NCBI GenBank assembly: GCA_034670405.1
Contig: JAXDDX010000353.1
Location: forward strand, 62,001 to 126,000
Length of the DNA stretch: 64,000 bases
Direction of reading: 5' to 3'
Source of the DNA: Hoplostethus atlanticus
Taxonomy: Eukaryota > Chordata > Actinopteri > Trachichthyiformes > Trachichthyidae
In this document: positions 32,593 through 45,828 of the stretch, piece after piece
Layout of the letters: each line of letters starts with the position of its first letter
How positions within the stretch are numbered: position 1 is the stretch's first letter
Program-made: the position numbers and the translations under genes
The notes under the pieces: model-generated
The model's database searches: none
The model's input: the letters and a program-made list of their open reading frames with translations, nothing else
Told to the model about the DNA's origin: nothing

Positions 32593-33261
32593 CAGGCAAG
32601 GTGAAAGTGTCAGTTTCTGTTGTTGGCCACAGTGTTGGCAGTGGAAAGGAAACTATGGCAAATTAAATCTCACTGGGTAGCCAGGGAATTCGACACAGTG
32701 TCACACTTTGAATGTGTGATTGGTTTTCAATTCCTGTTGTCAGCTGGTGCGGATTTACTGTGAACTCAGTGAAGGCTCTTAAAACACTTTGTTTGTGTAC
32801 CTTAAAATTGGGGGTTGTAATCATGCACAGCACTTTTTTCCCAGGATGCCCTGCCCCAATTTTCATTTAGTCAACCACAATCCATTTAGCAGAAATTTAA
32901 TTGATATTAACGGGTTTGGAAGTTTTGCTGACAAATTATTTTAGGTGCAGGGAAAAAAGGGATCTTAGGGATTTTATTGTTGAAAGGTTTAGATTAGGGA
33001 TATAAAAATATTTTGGAGACAATGAATATTGAGAAGTAGGGGAAATATAGCACAAGTAGGACCTTGCTTAGATTAGACAGTTCCTCCAGGATCGATAACC
33101 ATGCAGGAAGCTCATCAGAGGCCAACAGCAACCTTAAAACAATTGCAGTCAAACTCCCAAAAACGGGGAAAATGTCTTATGATCTGACAAAGGTATAAGG
33201 CTTTTTGGTCTTTGTTCCACTTGCCACTCCAATCACTTTATATCTATCCTCTTGACATAAA
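32593..33261. other. Intergenic, nothing recognised
   Basis: No gene, RNA or repeat recognised. Confidence 0.4.
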
Positions 33262-33262
33262 T

Positions 33263-33456
33263 TACTGTGCAAAGGTTTAAGGCACCCTAGATTTTTTTTA
33301 AATATAAATTTGGTCTTTTTTTTGTTTTCTGCATTAGTGTTTTACATTACTGCTCTTTATAGTCATTTTTTTATATTGAGAAACTTTTCATTTCGATATT
33401 TTTGAAAGCATCTTTGAATTTCTTTACACATGCCTAAGACTTTTGCACAGTACTGT
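33263..33456. mobile_element. Tc1/mariner-like MITE
   Basis: Left end TACTGTGCAAAGGTTTAAGG and right end mirror CCTAAGACTTTTGCACAGTA are inverted repeats. This TIR sequence type is familiar from fish Tc1/mariner MITEs. About 190 bp, AT-rich interior, TA at the borders. Confidence 0.7.
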
Positions 33457-34790
33457 ATATACATAACAAATCATGATGGATTGAGTTTCTTCAGATTGAG
33501 GATCTTTAAACATGTGCATATTGGCATTAGAAGCATTAGAAGTAATATCAATAGAGCACTTGTATTTGTTGTCTACTCTATTTATGCAGCAGCTCCACAT
33601 TGCACCAAGTCTGGTATGTGCCATTTGATTTGAGGTTGGCTAAAATGTTCAAAAGCTCTCAAGGTAAATCAAAGCATTGACTTCTGCTTTTCAGTCCCGA
33701 TCTAGACTGCGCTTCCCTCACATCATCCTTCCCTCAGTCCCTCTCTCCCTGGTCTATGATCTCTGTAGTTAGAGCAGATCTGAGTTAAGTGAGGATATTG
33801 GGTTTCTCTTCCCCCGCCGACTGTTTACAGGAGAAACGGAGCGGAACAGCCCTTTAACAATGCTGAGTGAATCCCCCTGCTCTGTTCTGCAGCATTCCCC
33901 GCATTTCTACCAAGGTTTGATACAGTTCCTCTGGCAAGAAGAAAGACACAAGGGAAAGAGGGAAAGAATGATGGACGTTTGTTGCAAACAACTGACAGAA
34001 AGACGTAGAGGGAGAGAGAGGGCGAGAGGCTGAGGCAGAGAGCGAGAGAGAGAAAGGACACTGAGAAGGAAAATAAAGACCTTTCCACCATGAAACCTAT
34101 GACAAACACTTCAACTTAAAAACACAAGTTTCCTTGCAGACTTGAATTTGAAATAGTATGGTCAAAGTTAGTTTTAATTTAACAATAAGTTCAATCAGCA
34201 AATGTCAAAATTATTAGTTGAATCTAGTAATTGATGAACTGCATTCCAGTGTTATTTATTCTTTCACTAATAAGGTTTTTAGTGTCAGTTGTTTTGGTGT
34301 CAATTATTATATGGTATGTCGGGATATAATCATTTTCATTATTTGCAATTTCATTAGAAATAGACCCATGATTCACGTAATATATACATAACAAATCTTT
34401 ATCCTGTAACTCTGGAGAGCTAACTCAAATCCAATGCATGCTGGGAAGTCTGCTAATAAACTAGAAATATCTATTATTAAGTTGTTATATGATCAGTTTA
34501 GTGAATGCTTGGAAAGATCTTCTTTCAACTCATAACTTTAAGTCACAAGTCAGGAACTCATGATTATAAGTTATGAGGTTATAAAGTTATGAATTGACAA
34601 ATGCATCTATATAGATTGAGTTAGAAGTTAAAGATTAGTATAGAGTTAGTTTCACTAAATAGAGCTGGAGCTGCATGGGGAAGTATGCAGACCCACAATG
34701 AAATGTCAAAAGTTTTTGCTTTCTTCTAAGTGTAGCTGTAACAAACTATGAACATTTTTCTATGTCTTGACCTATAACCTATAGAGGCTT
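33457..34790. other. Intergenic, nothing recognised
   Basis: A purine-rich GA stretch spans 33950-34060. ORFs in it are compositional. Confidence 0.4.
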
Positions 34791-34794
34791 TGTA

Positions 34795-35065
34795 GTTGCA
34801 TCACAAATCTCCCAACAACCACATCTGGCTTCATTGTTGTGGTGTGTCTGTAGATCCATTCAGTAACGTTCTAAGTAAAAGTGAATAGTGTGATATGGTA
34901 GATTTGTTTCCAAATGTAAGTTAATGTAAACTCTTGGCTTTAGCCCTAGTCTCTACTCCAAAAGTAGAGTGTTTGAGTTGGGAGTTGGAGCTTGAGAAGA
35001 GTCAGCTCAGTTAACCTGAACAAACTGTTAGCTAGCTAACTAGCCAGCAGGCTAATTTAGCAAAC
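34795..35065 (+). repeat. Dispersed repeat, pair with window end
   Basis: Shares CACATCTGGCT, AAGTAAAAGTGAATAGTGTG and TTGGAGCTTGAGAAGAGTCA with 63740-64000, where the second copy runs off the window. It may be the left part of the same element that carries the mini-ORF at 35418. Confidence 0.65.
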
Positions 35066-35374
35066 CAACTGATGTTACTGTTAACATGGGACATTACCTA
35101 GTGTTCTAATGTTAGTGTTAACAACAAGACAGTGATGGTTAGCTTACCAGATACTATAGTATGCTTGCTCTTAGTCTATTGTAAAGCTTTACAAACCACT
35201 TATTCCCTGCCTTAAGTGATCAACGCATATTTATTACACACTATAAACATATTCTCTAAGCCACTATAAGAAAATACTTATAACATTATAAATGAGCTTC
35301 ATAACCACCTAAAATCACTCAAATAAATGTAGGTTTTGCTACTCTCTCAGTGATTGATATTGAGATTGAACGAA

Positions 35375-35535
35375 TAGACAAAGAACTGGGTAGTTAGCAT
35401 GAGCAGCAATAGTCACCATGGCTGAACAGACAAAGAGAAGAGCGCCACCTACAGAAACTCAAACTTCATCAACACAACAGCTGAGGAAAAAGACGTCACA
35501 GTACTGGACACACGGTTTGATTGACAGGTGATATC
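35375..35535 (+). repeat. Dispersed repeat carrying a Kozak-started 37-codon ORF
   Basis: After GGGTAGTTAGCATGAGCA comes a TCACCATGG start at 35418. The frame begins MAEQTKRRAPP, includes RKKTSQYWT, and stops at 35529-35531. The copy at 45717 keeps the frame despite a 9-nt difference. Function unknown; it may be the N-terminus of a lost transposon protein. Confidence 0.6.
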
Positions 35536-36104
35536 TGGGAAGTGCAGTGCAGAAACACCACACTGATGAGCACCAAAGATGGAGACTAAATTTTAAAAAA
35601 ACAAGGAATTTGAGGATTACCACTTTAAAACATTGTGTACCAACCAATCACTCAGTTAGCCAGCACTTTCTGGGTTTCTTTAAAACATGTAGTGGGAGAT
35701 TGCAGATCGATATAATGTAAATTAGAGGTGTGATGAAAAAAATGAAAGATAAGATAAAAATGTAAAGGATCGGGCAGTCTGTCTTTAATGACTGCTTTGC
35801 AATTATATTTGTTAGAATAAAAACAAATTCAGAGTAAACACACAAAGACTTAAGTGTGGCAAAGATGACTGTACCCATACTGAGCGTACATACACAATAC
35901 ACTGTGTCACATGTGTAAATAATGACGACAGCAGCTATACACCTGTACCTTAATTTCCACTAGTAGTGTCAGAAATTAGTAGCTTTTTGTTTTTGATTGA
36001 TTTACCTAGTTACTATATTCAGATGGATATGAAAAAAAATCAGATTTAATGGGTTTTCATTTTTTTCCTATTCCAACAATACCCTGCTTCATATTCACAC
36101 ATTC
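35536..36104. other. Intergenic, nothing recognised
   Basis: AT-rich, no gene. Confidence 0.4.
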
Positions 36105-36310
36105 ACACTGGGAGCTGCCCAGTACGACCACAGTCTTCTACTGTGGGCCACTGGCAGCTCCACTGGAGTGCCTTGCTTAAGGGCACCTCGATAGTGATTG
36201 TTGAATGCCATTCATTTGCTTTCCCCATCCACATTTCAACAGCTGGGCCAAGGATTGAAACTGGTGACCTTCCACTGACATTCTTCCTTCTCTAACCTCT
36301 AGTCTAATGC
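36105..36310 (-). repeat. tRNA-derived SINE
   Basis: Minus strand: an A-box-like TTAGACTAGAGGTTAGAG (near 36282-36305), a B-box-like AGTTTCAATCC (36252-36262), then a body with CATTCATTTGCTTTCC on the plus strand. Same family as 28495-28605. Confidence 0.6.
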
Positions 36311-38469
36311 CGCACTCATTTCTGTCTTCAAGGCAATACAAAGTAGAAGATTTGAAAGGGTGTGAAGACTTTTGATATCCACATGCACATGGAAAATTAT
36401 CCCAGAAGTCCCTCTTTCCAGAGTGTGGAAGGCTTCCAAGTTTGTATTTGTGGTGTTCATGTCAACTAATGTGAAAAATGCATCTGCCTGTGAGGCAGCC
36501 ACACAGCTAATGTGAGTGATGGGAATGAATGTGGTAAGTACATAGTTACTTAAGAACGTATTAACAACTTCTTAACTATAACAATGAAAAGTATGAAATA
36601 TATGAATATCAGCATGTATGCAGCAGTAGAGCATACTGAGACAAAGAAATTAATGAAAATATGTAAAATAAAACAAACAAAAAAACAACCCCCCCTCCCA
36701 AAAAAACAACAACAAAAAAAACAACAACAACACTGTAATTATGGGTGGTGCACCACACAGATGACTCAATGAAAGTTTTAAACCTAGGCCTTCACATCCC
36801 ACATTTCTGAGAAAAAATAGGCTATTTTTGTATTTTAGGGTTTTTGGGCTGATACTTCACTACTACATCACTGTTTGGCCAGTATGCTGAATTTGGTATC
36901 AAAATATTCAGAGGGTAGAAATACTGTAAGTCCTTCTGTGAAAGTGTTGTAGACCTCTTTTTTATGATCTAGAAGATTGGTTATATTTTTCTTATGCCTC
37001 AACTAAAGGTTTTTGAGATTTAAAGTTCCCAGAATACTTGTTTTTACACTGACATTTTTATTTGTGAGCAATAAAAACATATAATGCATAACATATAATG
37101 CAATAATAGAATGCAGCACATTCACTATAGTTGTTTTCTAGTAAATTAGACAGGCAGAAATTGTCAAAAAGTTGAACGCGAAAATATCGGTAAGTTTGGC
37201 ACATTTGGACGCGTCATCTTCTTATGCCTTCCTTTTTTTAATCTGTGCTTTTTCATCTCCTGCTTTTTATTCTCCATATTATTTAGTCCATCTTGTCTGT
37301 TTTTGGCTCCGCACCACTAAAACCTGTCATTACGTCATTAAATGACCAATCGCCTTCTAAAACTAACCTGGAACCTGCATTCAAATGTATTTTGCTGTTT
37401 TATGGGGAGGGGGCATGGCAGGCATGTGCAGGCACACAATATACATGATGATCAAGTCATACATAGATCTCTCAACCCGTCACCGGCCCAAACAACCAGC
37501 GGCCCACCAGGAATCTTCCTAATTCTCCCAATTAGCCACCCCGGCTATGGCAGAGAATGATCGCCAGAGAGGACAATGGGCAGGGGGCAAGGGAAGGATG
37601 CAGTGGAAGCTGTTTAGAAGATGGTACAGATAATCTTGTGACCTAGGAGATAAAAATACAGGTCCAAAACAAGTTAGGTTACCCCAGTATCCACAGCTAT
37701 GGGTCAAAAAAGAGATCTTTTCCTTACAGCTGGTTTCCTTTGTTAGAATATTCTGTTTTCTTTGCAGAATAAATATTAAGCATGACGCCTTTGTCAATAG
37801 TGGGTTAACAAATTGGCAAAAAACATTGGAACTATTTAGGGAACGTGAGAAAACACCAGCCCATTCTGTCTTGGAGGAGCTTCAAAGTCAGCACTGTACA
37901 TAGAAATGTGGTTGAGCAATTACAGACAAATGAGACTGAGGTAAGAGAAAGGAGGAAGTACCTTAGCTGTATTGTAGCAGTTTTTGGACAAACAGGGAAT
38001 TCCATTCCATGACCACAATGAGAGAGACACCAGCTGACTCAAATACATCACACTGCACTTACCTTTCACCTTCGTCTCAAAATGAAATGATCTAGTGTTG
38101 TTGTTGTGAGGCACAGTTAAGGAATTGAGAGCATTAGCAATCTTTTCAGTTATGGCAGATAGACAGAAACAATTGGCTGTCTACCTATGATATGCCACTG
38201 AGGGGTCAAGTCAAAGAGCATTCGCTGGCAATGACAGAACTGAAAGTTTCATGCAGAATTGATAACCGCTGCAACTCAAAACCAGTTGACTCTTAATGCT
38301 ATTGATGGCCTAAAGTCCATTGCACAGGCTTATGAAAGAGTGGGTTAGATGGGAGTGTCCAACCACAATTCAGAGAAAATTACCCAGAGGCAGTGTGTGT
38401 GCACACCAACTAAACCTGACACACCTGTCAAGCAGTACCTGAGGCCACTTCTTAGAGAGTGCGCACTCT
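36311..38469. other. Intergenic, hAT-related debris possible
   Basis: A-rich run near 36680-36735. Around 37480-37560 there is text resembling the GCCCACC-type termini common in fish hAT elements. The transposase relic starts near 38470. Confidence 0.4.
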
Positions 38470-39142
38470 TTCTTTAGTGTTTCACTTACAAACCATTGGA
38501 AATTCACAAATGTTCAGAAACAGCTGGGGTTGCAGCCCTCTGAACTTGTGCAGCTGTCTAAGGCCCACTGGTCATGCCAGCTGCACTCTGTAAATGCCAT
38601 GTTGGACAATCTCCCTGCTGTCCTTCAATGTCTCTCCAGTAATTAAATGGCTGTGGGACCGCATACCAAACTTGGCAAATTCTCCAAAGCCTACCTGCTA
38701 TTGACGTTTAAGTCTCTTCTGTCTGAAACCCAGGGCCTCCTCCAAGTTTCAAGAAGCAGTAGACCTTGCTCAAGCAGTTGAATTCAAAGAAGCTGTGTAA
38801 GCACACAGATGAGATGGCTGCAGAGCTTTATGAAAAAGCAAAGACCTTTTGTGGAGAAAATCACATCCCCAAGCCATGTGCTGCCACCAGACAAAGGCAG
38901 AAGCAGAAGCGCAGGGAGGATTTTGTGGCGGAATCCACTTGTGGGGCAGTAAGTGACCAAAGAGGTGCAGAGCAGGTGAAAAGGGACTTGTCTTTACCTT
39001 GCCTTGATAGAATGATTGCTGAGCTGGATCAGTTCTTTTCAACTGTCAACACAGAGATTCTGAAAGGCATTCAGAAGGCCTTTAATCCTACATCAGAAAC
39101 TTTCTTGGAATTCATTACAAAACTGATCTCAAATCTGAAGAG
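38470..39142 (+). pseudogene. hAT transposase relic, 5' part
   Basis: In shifting frames: HWSCQLHSVNAMLDNLPAVL near 38568-38630, LLLTFKSLLSETQGLLQ near 38695-38750, then an open 131-codon frame from 38766 with DEMAAELYEKAK and LSLPCLDRMIAELDQFFST. These are segments of the hAT transposase body (DUF4371/ZMYM-like group). The gene is cut by a LINE at 39142 and resumes at 42457. Dead, with several stops. Confidence 0.68.
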
Positions 39143-42100
39143 AACACTTCTTTATTATTAAACGAGGACTTCATAACACAATTTCAATCTGCTTTATCTG
39201 AATTTATTACATTTAATGAACACTCTGTTGAGGACCCCCGTATACTATGGGATGCTGTAAAAGGCTTTATTAGGAGCAACTGTACGTTATTTGCCTCTAA
39301 TTTACAGAAATCCCGTCTCCAACGGATTCGGGTATTAGAAGGAAACCTGGTGCAACTTGAGCAAGCCATGCACTCCAATGTGACTCCGGATCTGACGACC
39401 CAACGGAACTCTGTTAGAACAGAGATTAATTCCTTACTTAGGCAGCGCGCATAATTTCTCATACATCGCACCCGCCAGAAACATTATTTTGAAGGTGCAC
39501 GCCCTAGTGCATCACTAGCTCTGAGTCTTCAGGCCAGCGAGAACTTTATAAATATTTCTTCCATCAAAACTCCACAAGGAGATTTGGTAGTAGATCCTGC
39601 GCAAATCAATTCCACATTCCGTACATTCTATTCCAATTTATATCGTTCTGAAACGATATAAGTTTTTCTTTAAAAACCTTCGTCTACCCAAGTTGTCACC
39701 CATCGAGGCCTTGTCCCTGGAAAAACCCATAACATTAGGTGAATTGGAAACGGCACTGCGACATATGAATAAAGGTAAATCACCAGGCTTTGATGGGATT
39801 CCCCCAGAACTCCTACAAGCTTTTTGGCCTCAGCTTGGTCCTCTGATTTTGAATATGATCCAACACGCCATTCTCAAGGGACGTAAACACGGCCACTATC
39901 ACACTGCTCCTTAAGAAGGGCAAAGATCCTAATGAGTGCGCAAATTACCGTCCCATCTCTCTCTTGAATGCGGATGTGAAATTGTATGCCAAATTGTTGG
40001 CTCTCCGATTAGAGCCTTTTATGAACCGTCTTGTGCACCCTGATCAAACCGGTTTCATAAAATCTCGCCTTTCATCTGATAATATTCGTAGACTTTTGCA
40101 TATCATTGACACATCCTCCTCTAACCAATCCCCATGTGCCGTACTTTCCTTAGACGCAGAGAAGGCCTTCGATCGCCTGGAGTGGCATTATTTGTGGACA
40201 GTTTTGCGACACATGGGGTTTGGAGATCATTTCATAAGCATGATCCAAACACTATACTCGTCCCCTACTGCTATGGTGATGACTGGTAATGTATGTTCAT
40301 CACAATTCCCAGTTTCGAGAAGCTCCAGACAGGGCTGTGTTCTCTCTCCTCTGTTGTTTGCACTATCCTTAGAACCCCTAGCTCAGGCAGTGTGCCAATC
40401 ATCCCATACCCCAATTTCAGCATATGACACAGACCATTACATCTCGCTTTATTGTGACGATATTTTACTGTATATTGGCGGTGACGTTTTACAATCAACC
40501 TCACAACTTTTGTCTATTTTTGAACAATTTAGTAATATATCTGGATACAAAATCAATTGGGCTAAATCCGCTTTGCTTCCATTGAATGATACCATGAGAA
40601 ACGTAGTGCTACATCCTAATATTCCGGTGGTCCACAAATTGAAATATCTAGGTTTAGATATTTTTCCCTCTCTACAAACTACAGTTAAAAACAACTTTGA
40701 ATTCATCTCTAAACAGGTGGAGTTAGATTTGGAGCGCTGGTCATCCATTGCAAACTCTTTCCAAGCTCGAGTCTCCATCATCAAGATGAATATCTTGCCA
40801 CGCATACATTTTTATAGTTCCATGCTCCCTGTGTCACCCCCTGCTGGTCACTGGGACAAATTGCACAAATTAACCACAAAATGTATCTGGAAAGGGAAAC
40901 GTCCTCGAATCAAACTCTCCACCTTACAGAGACAAAAAAGCAGTGGTGGCTTTGGTATCCCAAATTTCAAATTTTATTTTTGGTCCTACACACTACGGGC
41001 TCTTCATACATGGCTGAATCCAGACATTCAGGTGGCATGGCGTCCAATGGAAGAAAAGTTGGTAAGCCCTCACCGGCTGCAAGACTTAGTCCACTCTAAT
41101 ATCCCTCTCAAAACCTCCAGCTCTAGATTCGGCCCCATAATTTCCCACCTAATTGCTATTTGGAGAACTGTGAAATCACATGCCAACATAGACTTAAAAT
41201 TTCACCCCCACATACCTTTATTTAATAATCCCGCACTCCTTTTGGGTGGACGCCCCATCTCCTTCCCTCAGTGGAAGGATAAAGGGATTAACACCCTCTT
41301 GGACATATCCACTAGTACTAACAATACTCTACGGGCTTTCCAGGACCTCCAATCTCATTACAATTTACCTGGCACTTCCTTTTTCTTTTATTTGCAGCTT
41401 TGCAATTCTCTACGGGCCTATGGGGTTCCTTGGGGAGAAGTTTTAGAAACCCATCCCATCCACAAAATTTGTGCAACCAAGATCTCAAAGGGCTTGGTCT
41501 CCACGTTGTACACATTTATTGTTAACACTACTAACAAACCATTGCAACTCAATATCCGCTGGAGTCAGGATCTCTCCATCTCACCTAGCACGATTGATTG
41601 GAATAAGGTGTGGATAAATATTTTTCTTTCATCCAGAAATCCAAATCATCAAATGATCCATTACAACTTTGTACATAGGCTGTATTGCACTCCCCGCAAA
41701 CGATTTCAAATGAATTTATCTTCAAATCCCAATTGTGAACTATGCCCCCTTGGAACCCCTGGTACTTTCATGCATATGGTTTGGAATTGCCCGGCTGTTT
41801 CATTATTTTGGAGAAAGGTGGCCAGAAGGATGTCCATAGTCTTGGGAGTGGATATTCCATGTTCTCCACTAGCACTCCTAATTAATGATTTTACCGGGCT
41901 GAAACTGTCCATGACACAGAGGCGCTGGCTATTAGTTGGCCTTACAGCAGCAAAAAAAATGTTAGCCCAGAGATGGAAGGCCCCTCACACACTGCCATAC
42001 CAACAATGGGTGTCCTCATCACTAGACATAGCCAACTTGGAGATGTCAGTAGCACGCATGCACGGCGCTAAGACAGAAAACATCTCATCATGGTCTGCAT

Positions 42101-42456
42101 TTATCGAAGCCATGTGTTCAGATGCTGTATGACATATCTTCACTCACTTTATCGTTTCTGAAGTTTTTAGTTCTTGGGTGACATGTTAGGGCGGTGATAA
42201 GTCCTCTGGGGTGGGTGGGGAGATTGGGAATTGAGTGTGTACCGGTATGTAGGTTGTCTGAATTGTTATTGTGTGTAATGTGTTTTGTCTTGCGTTTGTT
42301 TGTACTGAGTCTGTATTTTGTTTGATGTTGTTTTGTTTGTTTTTATTTTGTCTGTGTATTATGTTTTGTATTATGTTTGTATCGTGCTTGCATTGTTGTT
42401 GTTATGTGGTTTATGTTTTGGGGGATTTTGATTTAATAAAAAATGTATCACAAAAA
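39143..42456 (+). mobile_element. L1-like LINE inserted in the hAT relic, 12-bp TSD
   Basis: AAATCTGAAGAG occurs at 39131-39142 and again at 42457-42468, directly after AATAAAAAATGTATCACAAAAA. This is the A-rich tail of a target-primed insertion. The element is 5'-truncated: it starts in the endonuclease-RT linker, has two or three frame breaks before 39964, then a 722-codon open ORF2. About 3.3 kb. Confidence 0.88.
39964..42132 (+). pseudogene. L1-like ORF2, reverse transcriptase to C-terminus, open 722 codons
   Basis: The frame holds the RT motifs LSLDAEKAFDRLEW (about residues 61-74), RQGCVLSPLLFAL (122-134) and the catalytic YCDDILLY (163-170; both Asp kept, Cys where Ala is usual), then the thumb region. 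A C-terminal Cys-His motif CELCPLGTPGTFMHMVWNC follows near 591-609. The first ATG is internal to motif 1: YRPISLLN lies just before it in the same frame, and codons upstream belong to the same gene. 39693-39914 holds the preceding RT finger segment (MNKGKSPGFDGIPPELL) in another frame. Truncated, but the open part is strikingly intact, so insertion is fairly recent. Confidence 0.85.
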
Positions 42457-42872
42457 AAATCTGAAGAGGTTGCAGTAGCCAAATATTCTCTTGCTCGCAA
42501 GATGGAGGCCAGTGCCACCAATGACACGATAAGCATTTTCAATCTCCTTGACATTTCCATCTTTGAAAAGTGTCATTCAAATTTCCCTGACAATCCCAGT
42601 TGGCAGCTGTAGCTGTGAAAGACGATTCAGTGTGTTGCGACGGCTCCACACTTGGCTGCGAGGCACCACGGGGCAAGATGGGCTCCACCAACTCAGTCAT
42701 GTCTATTGAAAAAGATATCCTTGACAAGTTGAGTCACAGTGAAGTCATTGATCACTTTGCTAGACTGAAGAACAGACGGTACAGCTTAATGCTCTCACTT
42801 GCCAAAAAAGTAAGAAGCAGGGCAAAACTGGGCAACATGATTGTTCTCAGAGATAGAGGAATTAGAGAGTAG
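42457..42872 (+). pseudogene. hAT transposase relic, 3' part (dimerisation domain)
   Basis: The reading CSCERRFSVLRRLHTWLRG near 42608-42664 is the hAT C-terminal dimerisation motif. After a TGA the next frame continues EKDILDKLSHSEVIDHFA to a TAG near 42870. It rejoins the 5' part at the LINE target duplication. Confidence 0.75.
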
Positions 42873-44763
42873 TGAGAGCTTACATCCCTTTCTCAACCCA
42901 ACAAGTAATAAAAGATGGTCTGTTAATGATTATTTTTAAACAGTCCACCCAACCTAAGCTTTCTCTTAGTTACTGACTAAACATTGCAATCCTCAATTAA
43001 CAGAGCTTTTATTTTGCTATTTTATTTTGCCTGATTTGCATATAGCATCCCTTAATTGGTAAGCTTACTTTGGCAAAGTACAATAAACATTTTCAACAAA
43101 TAAGTGTAAAATGTGCGTTATATTCGCATTAGCAGACCTACAGAAGGCCATACTGTATGTACAGAAAGTGTCCTGGTGCGTACAGTTGTTGTGAAAACCT
43201 ATTCACCTAATCAAATATATTCAATTTACAGATAGATAACAGATGTACAGAGTATACAGATTTACATATGTGCATGCTAGGTACTATACTAGGTATTCAA
43301 CTCATCAAATCAAATATCAAACACTACAAATGGAGGAACCAAATGTACACAAAATAGACAATCTGCATTGTTGTCTACGTTACCACACTAGCTAGTAGAA
43401 CATTCACATGCTTTATACTGCAGGCTGTGATGTTAAAGGTGCTACATGTAGCATTTTTAAACATTAATATATCATTGTCAGTTAATTGTGATAACTTGGT
43501 CTAATTACCGTAAATTGCCTCTATCTCACACTAGTATATTGTTAGTGCTTGTCTTGTGTATTGTAATGTTTCTCAAAAGAAGACCACAATTCCCATAAAC
43601 CACATTGCTTCCCTTCGCGCCTCCCCCTCCCTGGTGTCTTTGGCTTTACTGAAGAGGATCAGCATGTTGTAAGTGATTTTTCCGTCTTCCTTCCTTCAGC
43701 TCTGTTTGCGCTGGAAACAGTGCCATAAAGCAATCTCCTTCCAACAGATTTCCCGCAAAATCTGACCTGGTGGCACACAATGTAAAATGCAGTGCAGATG
43801 CTGACAATCTTCTCGGTGATCTTGTTTGTTTTTGGTAATTATTTTAATGTCTCAAAATTAATGTTGTAATGATTTATTGATATTCAAATATTTTTGTGAG
43901 GTTATATCACACCCACATATGGATCAACAGGTCTGCTCAAAAAAAGAAAATGATGTGTGGCAAAGTGTTACTACTGTTTCATCACCATGTAGAACTGTAA
44001 ATGTGAATACGGCACACATTTTTCACATTCAGCATGATATATATTCTTTAAATTCACACACTGTTGTCTTCATATGCTTATCACGTATTTCATCTTTTTT
44101 GTACATTTTCATATATTTATTTGTCTCAGTATTTCCTACTGCTGTTATTTCACACATAATGCTGTAACTCTACTTTTACTTTTCATTAATCTATGTACTT
44201 GTATTCTTGAAAATGTTCATGTTCTTGAAAAATCAGAATTGTTGCTGCTGTAATGACCCTAATTTCCCCACGGGAATCATTTAAGTTTCACTTTATTTTA
44301 CTTTGTCTTTTTACATAATTTGCGTTGGATTACATTTTCTTCTGTATTCAAAAGAGACTGAAGCTGCCACTAATTTATTCACTTTATTTGATTGATTCTA
44401 GATCCAACTGAATCCTGCTGAATTTGTCATCCTGGAGACAAAGAGAGAAACACAAAGACCAGTGCTTCAACTGCGTGATACAGGTGTAACAGTGTTAACG
44501 ATTCATTGAAATGATATGTGAATTTAGCCCATGGAGGAGAATGCTTGGCGGCCTTGTCTATGAGACATCAGCACTCCTTCCCCCTCTCTGCTTTGATTGA
44601 AGAGCAGCTCTTGTCCTTAACCCCAACCCTGCGTTTCACATGCCAATTAGCACAGCTTTATATGTGTCTGTTCTACTGGAGAGCTGCATTAACTCTCACA
44701 TCTTGGTGAATAGAACCGTTTTGTTTTTTGTTCCTCCGGAGAGCAAAGGAGAAAAGAGAGAGA

Positions 44764-44798
<35 letters not shown>

Positions 44799-45374
44799 TC
44801 TCCACTCCTCTCTTGTCAATCATCACTCAAGTCAGAAGCCCATATTAATCTACAGCTGTCCGGCTCTCAGCTGAAATGCACACACACACACACACACACA
44901 CCCTGTGGAGCTTCTGAGAAACAGAACATATGGCTGAATCATGGTGGTAAAACACTTTGAATCTTTTGTTTGACTGTATGGTTTTGTTCCCCACTTGGCT
45001 TTTCTCAGCAGCTCCTTCCCTCCCTATATTTATCTATCTATCCATCTATCTAGATATCTATCCATCTATCTAGATAGATGGATAGATAGACCTGAGGAAA
45101 ATTGGCCTTGGCCCTGAATCACAACTCTCTATCTTTGCTCTCCGCAGTTCTTTCTCTCTCTCTTTCTCATGCCGTCACACACACAAACACAACCAAACAC
45201 ACACACACACACACCAGCTTCTTCTGGACGTGAATATCCTCTGTTTGGTTACTCCTTGCATAGTACCTGCATCTACCTGTCAGTGCAAGACCCACCCACT
45301 TCATCGAACAGTGCAACATCCTGGCTGGTATCGTGTGCTGAAAGAGGTTTTCACGATGGAAAGCAGAAGCATTC
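42873..45374. other. Intergenic with microsatellites
   Basis: No gene. GA run at about 44757-44794, CA run at 44878-44902, GATA/CTAT repeats at 45026-45090, CA near 45190-45214. Near 44260 CCCTAATTTCCCCACGGGAA resembles a fish LINE tail. Confidence 0.45.
45055..45088. repeat. 34-bp perfect palindrome in a (CTAT)n tract
   Basis: The arms mirror across CTAG at 45070-45073: TATCTATCCATCTATCT and its reverse complement. Created by opposed CTAT/GATA runs. Confidence 0.85.
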
Positions 45375-45500
45375 ATAACCCTAGAATTGATCAATACTAC
45401 ACAGATGAAAAGCCCTTAACTTGAACTGATTCTAATGGGACATTTATGAATACCTAATATATAGTATATATATATATATATATATATATACTATATATAT
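45375..45500 (+). repeat. hAT-like MITE block and (TA)n
   Basis: CTAGAATTGATCAATACTAC and AGCCCTTAACTTGAACTGAT match the blocks at 54505 and 32300. Followed by a (TA)n run at 45465-45500. Confidence 0.55.
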
Positions 45501-45556
45501 AGGCATGAAAATGATCAAATTTAAAGTAATCTAATTTTCATATAAATAAATGTAAA

Positions 45557-45815
45557 TAAATGAAAGCTTTTACATTTGCTGTTATAAACACCCAGTGTGC
45601 CAGAGGATTTTTCCTGGGATAAATGGCATACAGCAAATGATGCATCTTATGTTTCCGGTTTGTTTGGAATAAATAGAAGAAGAACTGGGTAATTAGCATG
45701 AGCAGGGATAGCCACCATGGCTGAACAGACAAAGAAAAGAGCAGAAACTCAAACTTCATCAACAGAAAATCCAAGGAAAAAGACATCACAGTACTGGACA
45801 CCATGTTGCTTGTTG
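45557..45815 (+). repeat. Dispersed repeat with mini-ORF, fullest copy
   Basis: Contains both halves seen separately elsewhere: GAAAGCTTTTACATTTGC and TTGGAATAAATAGAAG, then GCCACCATGG. The ORF at 45717 reads MAEQTKKRAETQTSS and RKKTSQYWT, and runs into the adjacent hairpin, stopping at 45876-45878. Confidence 0.65.
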
Positions 45816-45828
45816 TCCCAAATAGTGG

